DNA of 64,000 nt from Bog-473 sp036268485 (GTDB lineage: Bacteria > Actinomycetota > Acidimicrobiia > Acidimicrobiales > RAAP-2), in NCBI GenBank assembly GCA_036268485.1, contig DATAUC010000077.1, positions 1 to 64,000 of the forward strand. Direction: 5' to 3'. The translations under genes and the position numbers were made by a program. Position 1 is the stretch's first letter. Each line of letters starts with the position of its first letter. The notes below the pieces were generated by a model. It made no database searches, was not told where the DNA came from, and worked only from the letters and a program-made list of their open reading frames with translations. Shown piece after piece: positions 40,065-49,292 of this stretch.

Positions 40065-41317
40065 GCGAGCGATACACCATCATTTCGGCCGACGCCCATG
40101 CTGGCCTGCCCTGCGAGCAGTACCGGCCCTACCTGGACCCGGCCTACATGCGGCAATTCGACGAGTACCTGGCCGAACGCGAGGGGCACCGGAACCAGCA
40201 GCTCCAGATGAATTACGACTACATCATGGGCTGGGAGACTGAGAACGAGGAGGGTCTGCGCGGCGCCTGGGATATCGACCAGCGCGGCAAGGAGCTCGAC
40301 GCCGACGGCGTGTCCGCCGAGGTCATGTTCGCCGATGCCGACGCCATCACCGGCATGGCCTCCCCGCCCTTCGGCGCCGGGCTCTCGGCCGGCGCCATCG
40401 CCGATCCCGAGTTGGCCTTCGCCGGCGCCCGGGCCCACAACCGCTTCCTGGCCGACATGTGCAGCGGCAACCCGCAGCGCCACGGCGGTATTGCCCTGGT
40501 GCCCATCACCCACAGCGTGGAGCGCTCGGTGGCAGAGATCGAGTGGCTAGCCGAACAACCGGGTATCCGCGGCGTCATGGTGCCCACCATGTGGCACGAC
40601 CTGCAGCCCTACAACCACCCGGACTACGACCCGGTGTGGGCCGCCTGCCAGGCGGCCGGCTTCCCGGTCCATACCCACTCGGGCGAGGCCCCGCAGGACG
40701 AGTACAACGGCAACATCGGCATCTATCTGGCCGAGGTGGTGTGGTGGGCTGCCCGCCCCATGTGGCATCTCCTCTTCTCGGGAGTCTTCGAGCGTTTTCC
40801 GGGTCTCAAGTACGTCGTCACCGAGGCGGCCGCCTACTGGGCGGCCGACATGATGTGGAAATGGGATCAGTACATGGGGGGCGGCCACACCACCAAGAAG
40901 ATGGCGGCGCTCCTGGCCGGCAAGATCTCCAAGCTGCCGTCGGACTACTTCGGGGAGAACATCTTCATCGGTGCCTCCACCATGTCCAAGGAGGAAATCC
41001 GCCGCCGCCACGTGCTCGGCTGCAATGTCGTCATGTGGGGGACCGACTATCCGCACCCCGAAGGCACATGGCCGCACACCTTGGAGCGCTTGAAAGGCGA
41101 CTTCGGTGGCATCCCGGTGGAGGACACCCGGCAGCTCCTGGGTGAGACGGCCGCCCGTTGCTATGGGTTCGACCTGGCCGCCCTGCAACCCATCGCCGAC
41201 CGTATCGGACCCACCCCGGCCGACCTCGGTCAGGACACGTCGTTGCGCACCGACCCCGAAGAGATCCGGGCCGCCCGCTGGTGGAAGGACGAGTACCAGG
41301 TCAAGGCGCCTGGCTGA
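40061..41317 (+). CDS. Amidohydrolase-2 (ACMSD-like metal-dependent hydrolase), paralogue 2
   Basis: A 418-residue amidohydrolase related to the gene at 35958-37187. Metal-site candidates are ISADAHAG at the N-terminus, FPVHTHSGEAP near residue 208, and MWGTDYPHPEGTWPH near residue 325. It starts at GTG 40061 in the decarboxylase stop. Coupling to a decarboxylase-like enzyme suggests sequential steps on a carboxylated ring or cyclic ketone product, but this is inference. Confidence 0.9.
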   Translation: MSERYTIISADAHAGLPCEQYRPYLDPAYMRQFDEYLAEREGHRNQQLQMNYDYIMGWETENEEGLRGAWDIDQRGKELDADGVSAEVMFADADAITGMASPPFGAGLSAGAIADPELAFAGARAHNRFLADMCSGNPQRHGGIALVPITHSVERSVAEIEWLAEQPGIRGVMVPTMWHDLQPYNHPDYDPVWAACQAAGFPVHTHSGEAPQDEYNGNIGIYLAEVVWWAARPMWHLLFSGVFERFPGLKYVVTEAAAYWAADMMWKWDQYMGGGHTTKKMAALLAGKISKLPSDYFGENIFIGASTMSKEEIRRRHVLGCNVVMWGTDYPHPEGTWPHTLERLKGDFGGIPVEDTRQLLGETAARCYGFDLAALQPIADRIGPTPADLGQDTSLRTDPEEIRAARWWKDEYQVKAPG

Positions 41318-41322
41318 CCGAG

Positions 41323-42168
41323 CTACAGGTTGTCGTCAGGGAAGAAGTTGACCCAATTTGTCTGCATGGAGGCGCCATCGACGATGACGGTCGAGCCGCT
41401 CACGTAGCGCCCGGCCGGTGAGCAGAGGTACAGGATCATGGCGGCCATCTCGTCCGCCGTGCCCATGCGCACGGTGGTGCCCTCGGCCACCAGCTCGTCG
41501 GTGAAGCTCTGCTCGGTCCGACCCACCGTCTCCAGCTCGGCGCCGATCATGCCCGGTGTGGCAAAAACGCCCGGGGCGAAGGCGTTGATGGTCACCCCGT
41601 GCCGCATCAAGTAGGGCGCCAGGGTCTTGACCATGTTGACCACACCGGCTCGGGCCGCGCCCGAATGCACGAACATGGGAGCGCCCCGATCGAATGAGAA
41701 CGTGTGGACGACGTTGACAATGGCACCGAATCCGGCCGCGGCCATCGGCTGCATGAAGCGGTTGGTCACGTTCCACGTGCCGTTGAGGTTGAGGTCGACC
41801 ACGGCCCGCCACCCGTTGTCCGAGATTGCGCTCGGTCGGGCCGGAAACTGACCGCCGGCGTTGTTGATGAGGAAGTCCACCCGGCCCAGACGCTGGTAGA
41901 CGGCATCGCGCAGGGCATCGACCTGGTCCAGCTCCCTGATGTTGGTCGGGATGGCCTCACAGCGACCGCCCATGGCCGTGATGGTGGCGGCCACGTCGTC
42001 CAGTGCTGCCGCCGTACGGCCGGCGATGGCCACGTCGGCTCCCAGTGCGGCAAATGACAGGGCGACCTCGCGCCCGAGACCGGTGCCCCCTCCGGTGATG
42101 ACCGCCGTCTTACCGGCGAAGACATTCTCGGCGAACACGGCCACGCCCGGACCGCGCTGCCAAGTCAT
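41323..42168 (-). CDS. SDR oxidoreductase, dienoyl-CoA-reductase-like, atypical active site
   Basis: A 281-residue SDR. The cofactor motif VITGGGTGLGREVALSFAALG is near residue 22 and FLINNAGGQFPARPS near residue 105. The region that normally holds Tyr-x-x-x-Lys reads FVHSGAARAGVVNM, so His and Arg stand in place of Tyr and Lys. Peroxisomal 2,4-dienoyl-CoA reductases show a similar motif (HxxxAK). ATG 42168 is taken; the gene follows the acyl-CoA dehydrogenase by 10 bases. A dienoyl-CoA reductase role in lipid breakdown is suggested. Confidence 0.85.
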   Translation of the reverse strand: MTWQRGPGVAVFAENVFAGKTAVITGGGTGLGREVALSFAALGADVAIAGRTAAALDDVAATITAMGGRCEAIPTNIRELDQVDALRDAVYQRLGRVDFLINNAGGQFPARPSAISDNGWRAVVDLNLNGTWNVTNRFMQPMAAAGFGAIVNVVHTFSFDRGAPMFVHSGAARAGVVNMVKTLAPYLMRHGVTINAFAPGVFATPGMIGAELETVGRTEQSFTDELVAEGTTVRMGTADEMAAMILYLCSPAGRYVSGSTVIVDGASMQTNWVNFFPDDNL

Positions 42169-42178
42169 GGGTGCCCGT

Positions 42179-43432
42179 TCATCCGGCGAAGTCCCAACTC
42201 CCGCCGCCCTTCTCGTAGTGGTGGAGCACGTTCTTGGCGATGAGGATGCGGTGGACCTCGTCGGGACCGTCGGCCAGGCGGAGCGTGCGGGCCCCGAGGT
42301 ACATGGCGGCCAGGGGCAGGTCGTTCGACACTCCGGCGGCACCCCAGACCTGAATGGCCCGGTCCACCACCCGTGAATAGGCCGCCGGTACGAAGACCTT
42401 TATGGCCGAGATCTCCGTCCGGGCCTGAGGATCGCCCTGGTCAACCTTTTCGGCGGCGTGAATGGTCATGAGCCGGGCCGCCTGCAGATCGATGTAGCTG
42501 TCGGCGATGAAGCCCTGCATGAACTGCTTGTCCTTCAAGAGTCCGCCGTGCACCTCCCGGGTGAGCATGCGCTCGACCATGAGGTCGAAGGCCCGCCACA
42601 TCTGGCCCACCGAGTTCATGCAGTGGAAAATGCGGCCGGCGCCCAGGCGGTCCTGCGCCGCCCGATGGCCGTCGCCGACCTGGCCCAGGACGTTCTCGGC
42701 CGGGACCCGCACGTTGTCGTAACGCACCTCGCAGTGATCCGACGAGGGGCTGCCCCAGATCCCGATGCCCCGCACGATGGTGACGCCGGGCGCCTTGGTG
42801 GGCACGATGACCTGCATCATGCGCCCGGGCTTGACCTCGCCGTTGGCGTCGCCGGCGCGACACATGACGATGAAGAAGTCAGCGGCCAGTCCGTTGGACG
42901 TGAACCACTTGTGCCCGTTGATGACCCACTCGTCGCCTTCGAGCACGGCCGTGGTCTTGATGGAGCGGGGATCGGATCCGGCATTGTCGGGCTCGGTCAT
43001 GGAGAAGCCCGACTGCATCGTCCCTTCGACCAGCGGGAGGAGCCACTTCTCCTTCTGCTCGGCCGTGCCGTACTTGGCCAGGATTGTCTGGTTTCCCGAA
43101 TTGGGGGCGACCACTCCGAAGAGCGAGGCGGCACCCATGGCGTAGGCCAGGATCTCGTTCATGTAGGCGTGGGCCAGGAAGTCGATGCCCATGCCGCCGT
43201 ACTCGGGCGGAAGATGGGGCGCCCACAACCCGGCCGACTTCACCTTGTCCTGGACGGTGATGCGCAGCGCCTTGGCCTCGACCCGTTCGGCGTCGGTGGC
43301 GTTGGATCGGCGGCCGATCCACAGTTGGGACTCGTGGGGGAGGATCTCCTCATTGACAATCCGGGCCGTGCGGAGCCGGATGTCGTTGATGTGGTCACTC
43401 AACCCTGGAATGGGCGTCACGGTGATGGGCAT
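42179..43432 (-). CDS. Acyl-CoA dehydrogenase
   Basis: A 417-residue FAD-dependent acyl-CoA dehydrogenase, with the signature FSMTEPDNAGSDPRSIKTTA near residue 145, WVINGHKWFTSNG, and the C-terminal IQVWGAAGVSNDLPLAAMYL then GPDEVHRILIAKNVL. It matches the fungal/plant ACAD10/11-like and long-chain group. It leads the operon with the SDR behind it. Together they would open and then reduce an unsaturated acyl-CoA. Confidence 0.93.
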   Translation of the reverse strand: MPITVTPIPGLSDHINDIRLRTARIVNEEILPHESQLWIGRRSNATDAERVEAKALRITVQDKVKSAGLWAPHLPPEYGGMGIDFLAHAYMNEILAYAMGAASLFGVVAPNSGNQTILAKYGTAEQKEKWLLPLVEGTMQSGFSMTEPDNAGSDPRSIKTTAVLEGDEWVINGHKWFTSNGLAADFFIVMCRAGDANGEVKPGRMMQVIVPTKAPGVTIVRGIGIWGSPSSDHCEVRYDNVRVPAENVLGQVGDGHRAAQDRLGAGRIFHCMNSVGQMWRAFDLMVERMLTREVHGGLLKDKQFMQGFIADSYIDLQAARLMTIHAAEKVDQGDPQARTEISAIKVFVPAAYSRVVDRAIQVWGAAGVSNDLPLAAMYLGARTLRLADGPDEVHRILIAKNVLHHYEKGGGSWDFAG

Positions 43433-43479
43433 GGGGGGACTCTACGTGTCGGGCGGCCGGGATGATCGGCTCGCGGGTG

Positions 43480-44799
43480 CTACCCGGATTCGGCCGCCGG
43501 GTCGGGATGCTGGGCCCAGCGTCCAACCAGGGCGCGCTCGTACCGCCCGCGGCCGACGAAGCTGACGGCCCAGCGGGCCAGGGCCCCGAAGCGGTTCTTG
43601 AATCCGGTCAGGAAGGTCACATGGACGACCAGCCAGAGCAGCCAACCGATGATCCCGCCGATCTGCAGCGGCCCCAATTTGGCCACCGCCCGGAAGCGGG
43701 AGATAGCGGCCAGCGTGCCCAGGTCGTGATAGTGGAACGGGCGCATTACCGAGTCGCCCTTGATCCGGCGCCCGATGGTGCGAGAGGCGTGCTTGCCCGA
43801 CTGCATGGCCACCTCGGCCACGCCGGGCAGGTCGTTGAGCGCCATCATGTCGCCCACCACGAACACTTCGGGATATCCCGGGACCGAGCAGTCGGGGGCC
43901 ACCCGCAACCGTCCGGACCGGTCGACTTCGGTTCCGGTGGATTCGGCCAGCATGGCGGCCAGCGGTGAGGCCCGGGTGCCGGCGGCCCACACCTTGGTCT
44001 CGGTCCGGATGGACAACGTCGAGCCGTCGGCCTGCGTCAACTCGACGCCGTGCGCATCCATGTTGGTCACCATGGCGCCCAGGTGGATCTCCACGCCGAT
44101 CTTGCGGAGATCGCGGGCGGTCATGGCGGACAGGCGGTGGCCCATGCTGGTCACCAGACCGTCGCCGCCCTCGGCCAGGACGACACGGGTGGTGGTGGGG
44201 TCGATACGCCGGTAGTTGCGGCGCAGGGCCCGGTGGGAAAGCTCTATGAGCTGTCCCGCCATCTCCACGCCGGTCGGGCCGCCACCGATCACCACAAAGG
44301 TCATCAGGGCTTCACGGCGGGCATCGTCCTCCTCGGCCTCGGCCCGCTCGAAGGCACCGAAAATTTGGCCCCGCAGGTGCAGCGCGTCATTGAGGGACTT
44401 CATCCCCGAGGCCGAATGCCGGAACTCGTCGTGGCCGAAGTACGACGTCACCGCGCCGCCGGCCACAATGAGGCTGTCGTAGCCGATGGTGGTGGCCCGG
44501 CCCAACTCCGTCAGGTGGACCTCCCTGGCCTGGGTGTCGATGGCACCGACCTCGCCCAGCACCACCCGCAACGAGTGGTAGTTGCGAAAGACGTCCCGGA
44601 TGGCCGGTGCGATCTGCCCCTCCGACAGGATCCCGGTGGCTACTTGATACAGCAGCGGCTGGAACAGGTGGTGATTGGTCCGGTCGATCAGGGTGACGCG
44701 GGCATTGACCCGCCGCAGCCCCTTGACGGCCGAGAGACCGCCGAAGCCGGAGCCGATGATGACCACATGGTGGCGCGTGTCCTCTTCAACCTCAGTCAC
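43480..44799 (-). CDS. ndh: Type II NADH dehydrogenase (NDH-2)
   Basis: A 439-residue membrane-associated flavoprotein that passes electrons from NADH to quinone without pumping protons. The FAD motif is VVIIGSGFGGLSAVKGLRRV (residue 12), the second nucleotide-binding site is FVVIGGGPTGVEMAGQLIEL (about residue 170), and AAGTRASPL and VFVVGDMMAL complete the FAD site. A C-terminal hydrophobic stretch (IIGWLLWLVVHVTFLTGF) anchors it. GTG 44799 overlaps the Nudix stop. It could reoxidise NADH made by the nearby acyl-CoA metabolism. Confidence 0.94.
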   Translation of the reverse strand: MTEVEEDTRHHVVIIGSGFGGLSAVKGLRRVNARVTLIDRTNHHLFQPLLYQVATGILSEGQIAPAIRDVFRNYHSLRVVLGEVGAIDTQAREVHLTELGRATTIGYDSLIVAGGAVTSYFGHDEFRHSASGMKSLNDALHLRGQIFGAFERAEAEEDDARREALMTFVVIGGGPTGVEMAGQLIELSHRALRRNYRRIDPTTTRVVLAEGGDGLVTSMGHRLSAMTARDLRKIGVEIHLGAMVTNMDAHGVELTQADGSTLSIRTETKVWAAGTRASPLAAMLAESTGTEVDRSGRLRVAPDCSVPGYPEVFVVGDMMALNDLPGVAEVAMQSGKHASRTIGRRIKGDSVMRPFHYHDLGTLAAISRFRAVAKLGPLQIGGIIGWLLWLVVHVTFLTGFKNRFGALARWAVSFVGRGRYERALVGRWAQHPDPAAESG

Positions 44800-45209
44800 A
44801 AGTACCTTTCCACGACCTCTTGCACATAGAACGCCAGGGGGAGTTCGGCCAGTTCCTGTCGATCGACCCAGCGAATGGCATCGGTGGTGCCGCTCACCTC
44901 GGGCGTGAGCACGCCTTCCCAGGACTGCACTCGGTAGATCACCCGGACGGTGTGCAGGTTGGTGCCGTCGGGCAACGTCCGCACGTCGGACATCACATCG
45001 ATGAGGGGTCCCAGCGTGACGGTCAGGCCGGACTCCTCGAAGAGCTCACGGAGTACGGCATCGGCCGGGGCTTCGCCGAAGTCGACCCCGCCCCCGGGCA
45101 GGAACCACCGGCCCCGCAGGGTCAGGGAAGGCGCGGCCCGGGCCAGGAGAATGCGGCCCTCATTGTCCACACAGAGGCCGTAGGCGGCGATGCGCTGCCG
45201 ATCGGTCAT
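44796..45209 (-). CDS. Nudix hydrolase
   Basis: A 137-residue Nudix protein. The full Nudix box is present near residues 39-61: GGGVDFGE, then the ADAVLRELFEESGL stretch, giving GX5EX7REUXEEXGU. The N-terminal RIAAYGLCVDNEGRILLARA is the usual first strand. It overlaps the NDH-2 start by 4 bases (GTGA). The substrate may be a nucleotide or NADH-related compound; the NDH-2 link makes NAD(H) diphosphatase worth testing, but the Nudix tail motif for NADH is not evident. Confidence 0.93.
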   Translation of the reverse strand: MTDRQRIAAYGLCVDNEGRILLARAAPSLTLRGRWFLPGGGVDFGEAPADAVLRELFEESGLTVTLGPLIDVMSDVRTLPDGTNLHTVRVIYRVQSWEGVLTPEVSGTTDAIRWVDRQELAELPLAFYVQEVVERYL

Positions 45210-45305
45210 GAGTGCATCGTTGCGTGAGATACCCAGGATCGCAAAGTCTCAAGCCAGCTACCCTGGCACGGGCCATCAGCGGCCACCAGCACGAAGGGGA
45301 GTGGG

Positions 45306-45767
45306 ATGGACACTGCATTTGAGCTCGAGGCCATCAGGCGCCTGAAGTACGCCTACTTCCGCACTCTCGACCTCAAGGAATTCGACGCGCTCGGTCGTCT
45401 ACTCACCGAGAATGCCACCGCGGCCTACGAGGATGGAAAGACCGTGCTCGAAGGCCGGTCAGCCATCGTGACCTGGCTCTCGGAGTCCCTGAGCAGCCCG
45501 GCCATCGTGACCGAGCATCACGGCCATCACCCCGAGATCGACTTCACCTCGGCCACCGAAGCCACCGGCATCTGGTACCTGCAGGATCGCGTCGTCATCC
45601 CGTCGGCTGACCTGGAGATCGGCGGGACGGCTTTCTACTCCGATCGCTACGCCAAGACCGATGACGGCTGGCGTATTGCCCACACCGGGTACATGCGGGT
45701 CTTCGAGGAGCACCGAACCCATTCGACCATGGCCGTGGTCTCGTTCAGCTCCCGCTTCGACAGCTGA
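45306..45767 (+). CDS. SnoaL-like / NTF2-fold protein
   Basis: A 153-residue NTF2-like protein, similar to SnoaL polyketide cyclases and ring-hydroxylation small-subunit-type folds. The N-terminal ELEAIRRLKYAYFRTLDLKE and the following LLTENATAAYEDGKTVLEG are typical. His and Asp residues in TEHHGHHPEIDF may line the pocket. ATG 45306 follows GGGGAGTGGG. It is alone and convergent with the aldo/keto reductase. Confidence 0.85.
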   Translation: MDTAFELEAIRRLKYAYFRTLDLKEFDALGRLLTENATAAYEDGKTVLEGRSAIVTWLSESLSSPAIVTEHHGHHPEIDFTSATEATGIWYLQDRVVIPSADLEIGGTAFYSDRYAKTDDGWRIAHTGYMRVFEEHRTHSTMAVVSFSSRFDS

Positions 45768-45779
45768 GCCGGCCCCGTC

Positions 45780-46775
45780 TTAGGGACGGGTCTCGGGGCT
45801 GAGAGTGAAGCCGGGATCGAAGAGGGTGGTCGGGGCCAGTGCGGCCTCAATGGCCTCGACAAAGTCCGGCTCCAACACGACATCGAGCGCCTTCACGTTC
45901 TCGGCGATCTGTTCGGGCCGGCTCGCTCCCACGATGGCGCTGCTCACGTTCTCGTTCTGCAGCACCCAGGCCAGGGCGACCGATGCCGGCGTGTATCCGG
46001 CCTGCCGGCAGAGTTCGGCGTAGGCCTGCACCGGTTCCAGCACCTCGTCGCGCAACAGCCAGCTCATCTCGCTGCCTTCGGCTCCGGTCGATCGTGAGCC
46101 TTCGGGCGCGGGCTGACCGGGCGCGTACTTCCCGGTGAGCACGCCCTGGGCCAGCGGCGACCAGACGATCTGCCCCACGCCCTCCTCGTAACAGAGGGGA
46201 ACGACCTCGGCCTCAATGACGCGCCAGATCATGGAGTACTGGGGCTGGTTGGAGATGATGCGGTCGAAGCCCATCTCGTCGGCCATCCGGAGGGCATCGC
46301 CGATTTGCTCGGCCGTCCACTCGGACACCCCGATGTAGTGCACCTTGCCCTGGCGTACCAGGTCGTCGAAGGCGCGCAGCGTCTCCTCCAACGGGGTGGC
46401 GTAGTCGTACCGGTGGGCCTGCAACAGGTCGACATGGTCGGTCTGCAGGCGCTCCAGCGAGCCGTGCAGTGCTTCCATGATGTGCTTGCGTGAGAGCCCC
46501 CGGTTGTTGGGATTGGGGCCGGTGGGCCAGTAGACCTTGGTAAAGATCTCGATGGAGTCCCGGCGCACACCCTTGAGGGCCCGCCCCAGCACGGATTCGG
46601 CCTTCCCGATGGCGTAGACGTCGGCCGTGTCGAAGGTGGTGATGCCGGCATCGAGGGACGCTTTTACGCAGGCCAGTGCGGCCTCCTCTTCCACCTGGCT
46701 GCCGTGCGTGATCCAGTTCCCGTACGAGAGGGCCGAGACGAGCATGCCTGATCTTCCGAGGTGGCGATAGTCCAT
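45780..46775 (-). CDS. Aldo/keto reductase
   Basis: A 331-residue NADPH-dependent reductase of the voltage-gated potassium-channel beta-subunit-like AKR group. Motifs are FDTADVYAIGKAESVLGRAL (catalytic Asp and Tyr), KVYWPTGPNPNNRGLSRKHI with the Lys, and LLQAHRYDYATPLEETLRA with the His. The C-terminal SAIVGASRPEQIAENVKALD is the cofactor 2'-phosphate/adenine site. It lies divergent from the ArfB-like gene. Confidence 0.94.
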   Translation of the reverse strand: MDYRHLGRSGMLVSALSYGNWITHGSQVEEEAALACVKASLDAGITTFDTADVYAIGKAESVLGRALKGVRRDSIEIFTKVYWPTGPNPNNRGLSRKHIMEALHGSLERLQTDHVDLLQAHRYDYATPLEETLRAFDDLVRQGKVHYIGVSEWTAEQIGDALRMADEMGFDRIISNQPQYSMIWRVIEAEVVPLCYEEGVGQIVWSPLAQGVLTGKYAPGQPAPEGSRSTGAEGSEMSWLLRDEVLEPVQAYAELCRQAGYTPASVALAWVLQNENVSSAIVGASRPEQIAENVKALDVVLEPDFVEAIEAALAPTTLFDPGFTLSPETRP

Positions 46776-46810
46776 CTCCGGACTGTATCGGGTGGTTCTA
46801 CGATCGCCCG

Positions 46811-47281
46811 ATGGCCCCCGACGACCTCCCTGCCGACGCCAGGGTCGATCCCGACCTGATCGGTCCGTCCGAGGCGTCGCTGCGCGTCCACAAAGCCATG
46901 ACCATTCCCATGAGCGAGATCACCTGGCGGGCCACCACATCGGGTGGGCCGGGTGGCCAACACGCCAATCGCACCTTGAGCCGGGTGGAGGTGCAGTTCG
47001 ATGTGGCGGCATCGGCCTCCCTAGGCCCGCGCCAGCGATCCCGTCTCATTGAGCGTTACGGGCCGGTGGTCCGGGCCGCCGCCTCGGAATCGCGTTCACA
47101 GTCGCGCAATCGCCAGTTGGCTCTCGAACGTCTGGCCACCCGCCTGGCCGAAGGCCTGCGGGTCGACCCCACCCGGCGGCCGACCCGACCCACCAAGGGT
47201 TCCCAGGTGCGGCGGGTGGAGGCGAAGAAGCGTCGGTCCGAAACGAAACGTCAGCGTCGGGCGCCCGGTGCTGACGAGTAG
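46811..47281 (+). CDS. arfB: ArfB-like ribosome rescue peptidyl-tRNA hydrolase
   Basis: A 156-residue release-factor-like protein. The catalytic GGQ motif lies in SGGPGGQHANRTLSRVEVQF near residue 55. The C-terminal tail is very basic (RRVEAKKRRSETKRQRR), as needed to enter an empty mRNA channel. It hydrolyses peptidyl-tRNA on stalled ribosomes. ATG 46811 is the first start. The N-terminus is about 25 residues longer than E. coli ArfB. It is divergent from the AKR and convergent with surE. Confidence 0.93.
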   Translation: MAPDDLPADARVDPDLIGPSEASLRVHKAMTIPMSEITWRATTSGGPGGQHANRTLSRVEVQFDVAASASLGPRQRSRLIERYGPVVRAAASESRSQSRNRQLALERLATRLAEGLRVDPTRRPTRPTKGSQVRRVEAKKRRSETKRQRRAPGADE

Positions 47282-47295
47282 GTGCGGTAGCCGCT

Positions 47296-48207
47296 CTAGT
47301 TCGACAGGCCCAGAGGGGCCAGGACCGCCGCCAGCCCGGCGTCCAGTTGCTCGAGCAGCGCGGCGTCATCGTCAGCGCGTGGACCCCGCAGGGCGGTCAG
47401 GGCGGCATACCCCTGGGCCACCAGGGCGGCGTCCTCGCTGGAGTCGGCCAGCCCGGCATCGCCCGAGTGCGGGAACGGCGTGCCCACGGTGAGCACGATG
47501 GTGCCGCCGCCCATGACGGACTTGGCCCCTTCCGCCGCCGCGGGCCCTTCCATCTCGGGCGTGTTGGGCGAGTCCCAGCTCCCATCGCCGACGGCCGCCT
47601 TAATGAGGCCGGCCCCGCTGACCCGGGCCCAGCGCAGACCGAGGATTTCCGAGAGGGGCAGGGCCGGGACATTCAGGTTGAGGACGGTCCGCACCGGTGC
47701 GGCAGCCAGGACCGGAATGAGGGACACGGCCAGGTCGGCGGCGGATTCCCACGGATCGGGGGTCACCCCCGCTCGCAAGGACACGGCCAGGGCGCTGATG
47801 CCCAGCTGCGATGCCGTCAGCGCGGCGCCTACGGTGCCCGAGTGCAACACCGACCGCCCAACGTTGACGCCGTGGTTGATGCCCGAGATGACCAGGTCCG
47901 GCTTGGGGCCGACCGCACCGAGGGCGCCGGCGATGACCGAGAGGGCCGGGGAGGCATCGAGCCCGTAGGCCTCAATGTGCTCCGCGCCTTCGACCTTGGC
48001 CCGTTGGTAAGCGATGGTGGTGTGCTCGTCGACCGAACCCACCGCCGCCCCGGCGCCGCTGTAGTTGCTGCTCGGAGCCACCACGACGATCTCGTGACGA
48101 GGTCCTCCCTCGGCCGCTGACGCTTGCGCCCAGGCCGCCAGCGCTCTGGTCAGGGCACCCAGACCGGGGGCCAGCACTCCGTCGTCATTGGTCACCAATA
48201 CCCTCAC
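47296..48207 (-). CDS. surE: 5'-nucleotidase SurE
   Basis: A 303-residue SurE phosphatase. The metal-binding start is VRVLVTNDDGVLAPGLGAL, with the Asp pair; the next ligands are a Ser in PSSNYSGAGAAVG and an Asn in SGINHGVNVGRSVLHSGTVG. GTG 48207 fits the family start; an open frame reaches 48240. It is about 50 residues longer than E. coli SurE. It dephosphorylates nucleoside monophosphates and other small phosphates in stationary phase. Confidence 0.93.
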   Translation of the reverse strand: MRVLVTNDDGVLAPGLGALTRALAAWAQASAAEGGPRHEIVVVAPSSNYSGAGAAVGSVDEHTTIAYQRAKVEGAEHIEAYGLDASPALSVIAGALGAVGPKPDLVISGINHGVNVGRSVLHSGTVGAALTASQLGISALAVSLRAGVTPDPWESAADLAVSLIPVLAAAPVRTVLNLNVPALPLSEILGLRWARVSGAGLIKAAVGDGSWDSPNTPEMEGPAAAEGAKSVMGGGTIVLTVGTPFPHSGDAGLADSSEDAALVAQGYAALTALRGPRADDDAALLEQLDAGLAAVLAPLGLSN

Positions 48208-48347
48208 AAAGGCGGACCCTATCGGTCGTACCGGCGTCACTCGGACCGGGCCGCCGGCGTGTCACGCAGCGTTCGGCGGGCGATTACCGACCCGTCACCA
48301 GCGTCCAACCCCACCTTGACCCCCACGTCTGCTTCAATTCAATCGCC

Positions 48348-49292
48348 ATGACCCCTCGCACCCCCCGTATTTCGCTCGCGTCTCCCACCGGCCAGCAGTG
48401 GCGGATCGGGCATGACCAACAGGAAGTCGTGGTGAGCGAAGTCGGCGCCACCTTGCGCTCCTACACCGTCGGCTCGGTCCCCGTCATCGACGGATTCGGC
48501 CCCCAGGAGTGGTGTCACGGCAGCCGGGGACAGGTGCTGGCCCCCTGGCCGAACCGGCTGGCCGACGGACGCTACGAGTTCAACGACATCCGGGCTCAGG
48601 CCGCCCTCGATGAGCCCGAGCGCCGCAACGCCATTCACGGCCTGGTGCGTTGGATGCCCTGGACCCTGCAGACCCGCCATCAAAATCAGTTGTCGCTGCG
48701 CCTGCAGCTACATCCCCAGCCCGGGTACCCCTTTTCCCTGCTGCTCGAACTCGAGTACCACGTTGGCCGAGACGGACTGACCGTGAAGACGACGGCCCGC
48801 AGCCTCGAAGACGGTCCGGTGCCCTTCGGTCTCGGCTTCCACCCCTACGTGACTGCCGGCCCCGAAACCGTCGATGGAGCCATCCTGCAGTTGCCGGCCC
48901 ACGACACCCTCGACCTGGACGACCGTGGACTTCCGACGGGTACCGCCACGCCGGTGGCCGGCACCGATCGCGATTTCACCACGGCCCGTTTCCTGGGCCA
49001 GACGGTCCTCGATACGGCGTTCACCACTCTGGACCGGGATGCCGACGGCAAGGCCTGGGCCAGCCTCGATGCGCCCGGCGGGGCCAGCGGAGCGGCCCTT
49101 TGGATGGACCGCTCCTTCAAGTACCTGATGGTCTACACGGGCGACACCCTGGGCGAACTGAGTCGGCGGAGGCGAGCAGTGGCGCTCGAGCCCATGACGA
49201 GCCCGCCCAACGCCCTGCGCAGCGGCACCGACGTCATCAGGTTGGAGCCCGGCCGGGAGTGGTCGGCCAGCTGGGGCCTGGTGCCTCGATGA
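48348..49292 (+). CDS. Aldose 1-epimerase
   Basis: A 314-residue galactose-mutarotase-fold enzyme. The family motifs are VLAPWPNRLADGRYEF (with the Arg and Asn pocket), RNAIHGLVRW (with a catalytic His), PFGLGFHPYV (with the second His), and the catalytic Glu near AVALEPMTSPPNALRS. It converts alpha- and beta-anomers of a hexose. It overlaps the following SDR by 4 bases (ATGA), so a sugar dehydrogenase role for that SDR is plausible. Confidence 0.93.
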   Translation: MTPRTPRISLASPTGQQWRIGHDQQEVVVSEVGATLRSYTVGSVPVIDGFGPQEWCHGSRGQVLAPWPNRLADGRYEFNDIRAQAALDEPERRNAIHGLVRWMPWTLQTRHQNQLSLRLQLHPQPGYPFSLLLELEYHVGRDGLTVKTTARSLEDGPVPFGLGFHPYVTAGPETVDGAILQLPAHDTLDLDDRGLPTGTATPVAGTDRDFTTARFLGQTVLDTAFTTLDRDADGKAWASLDAPGGASGAALWMDRSFKYLMVYTGDTLGELSRRRRAVALEPMTSPPNALRSGTDVIRLEPGREWSASWGLVPR

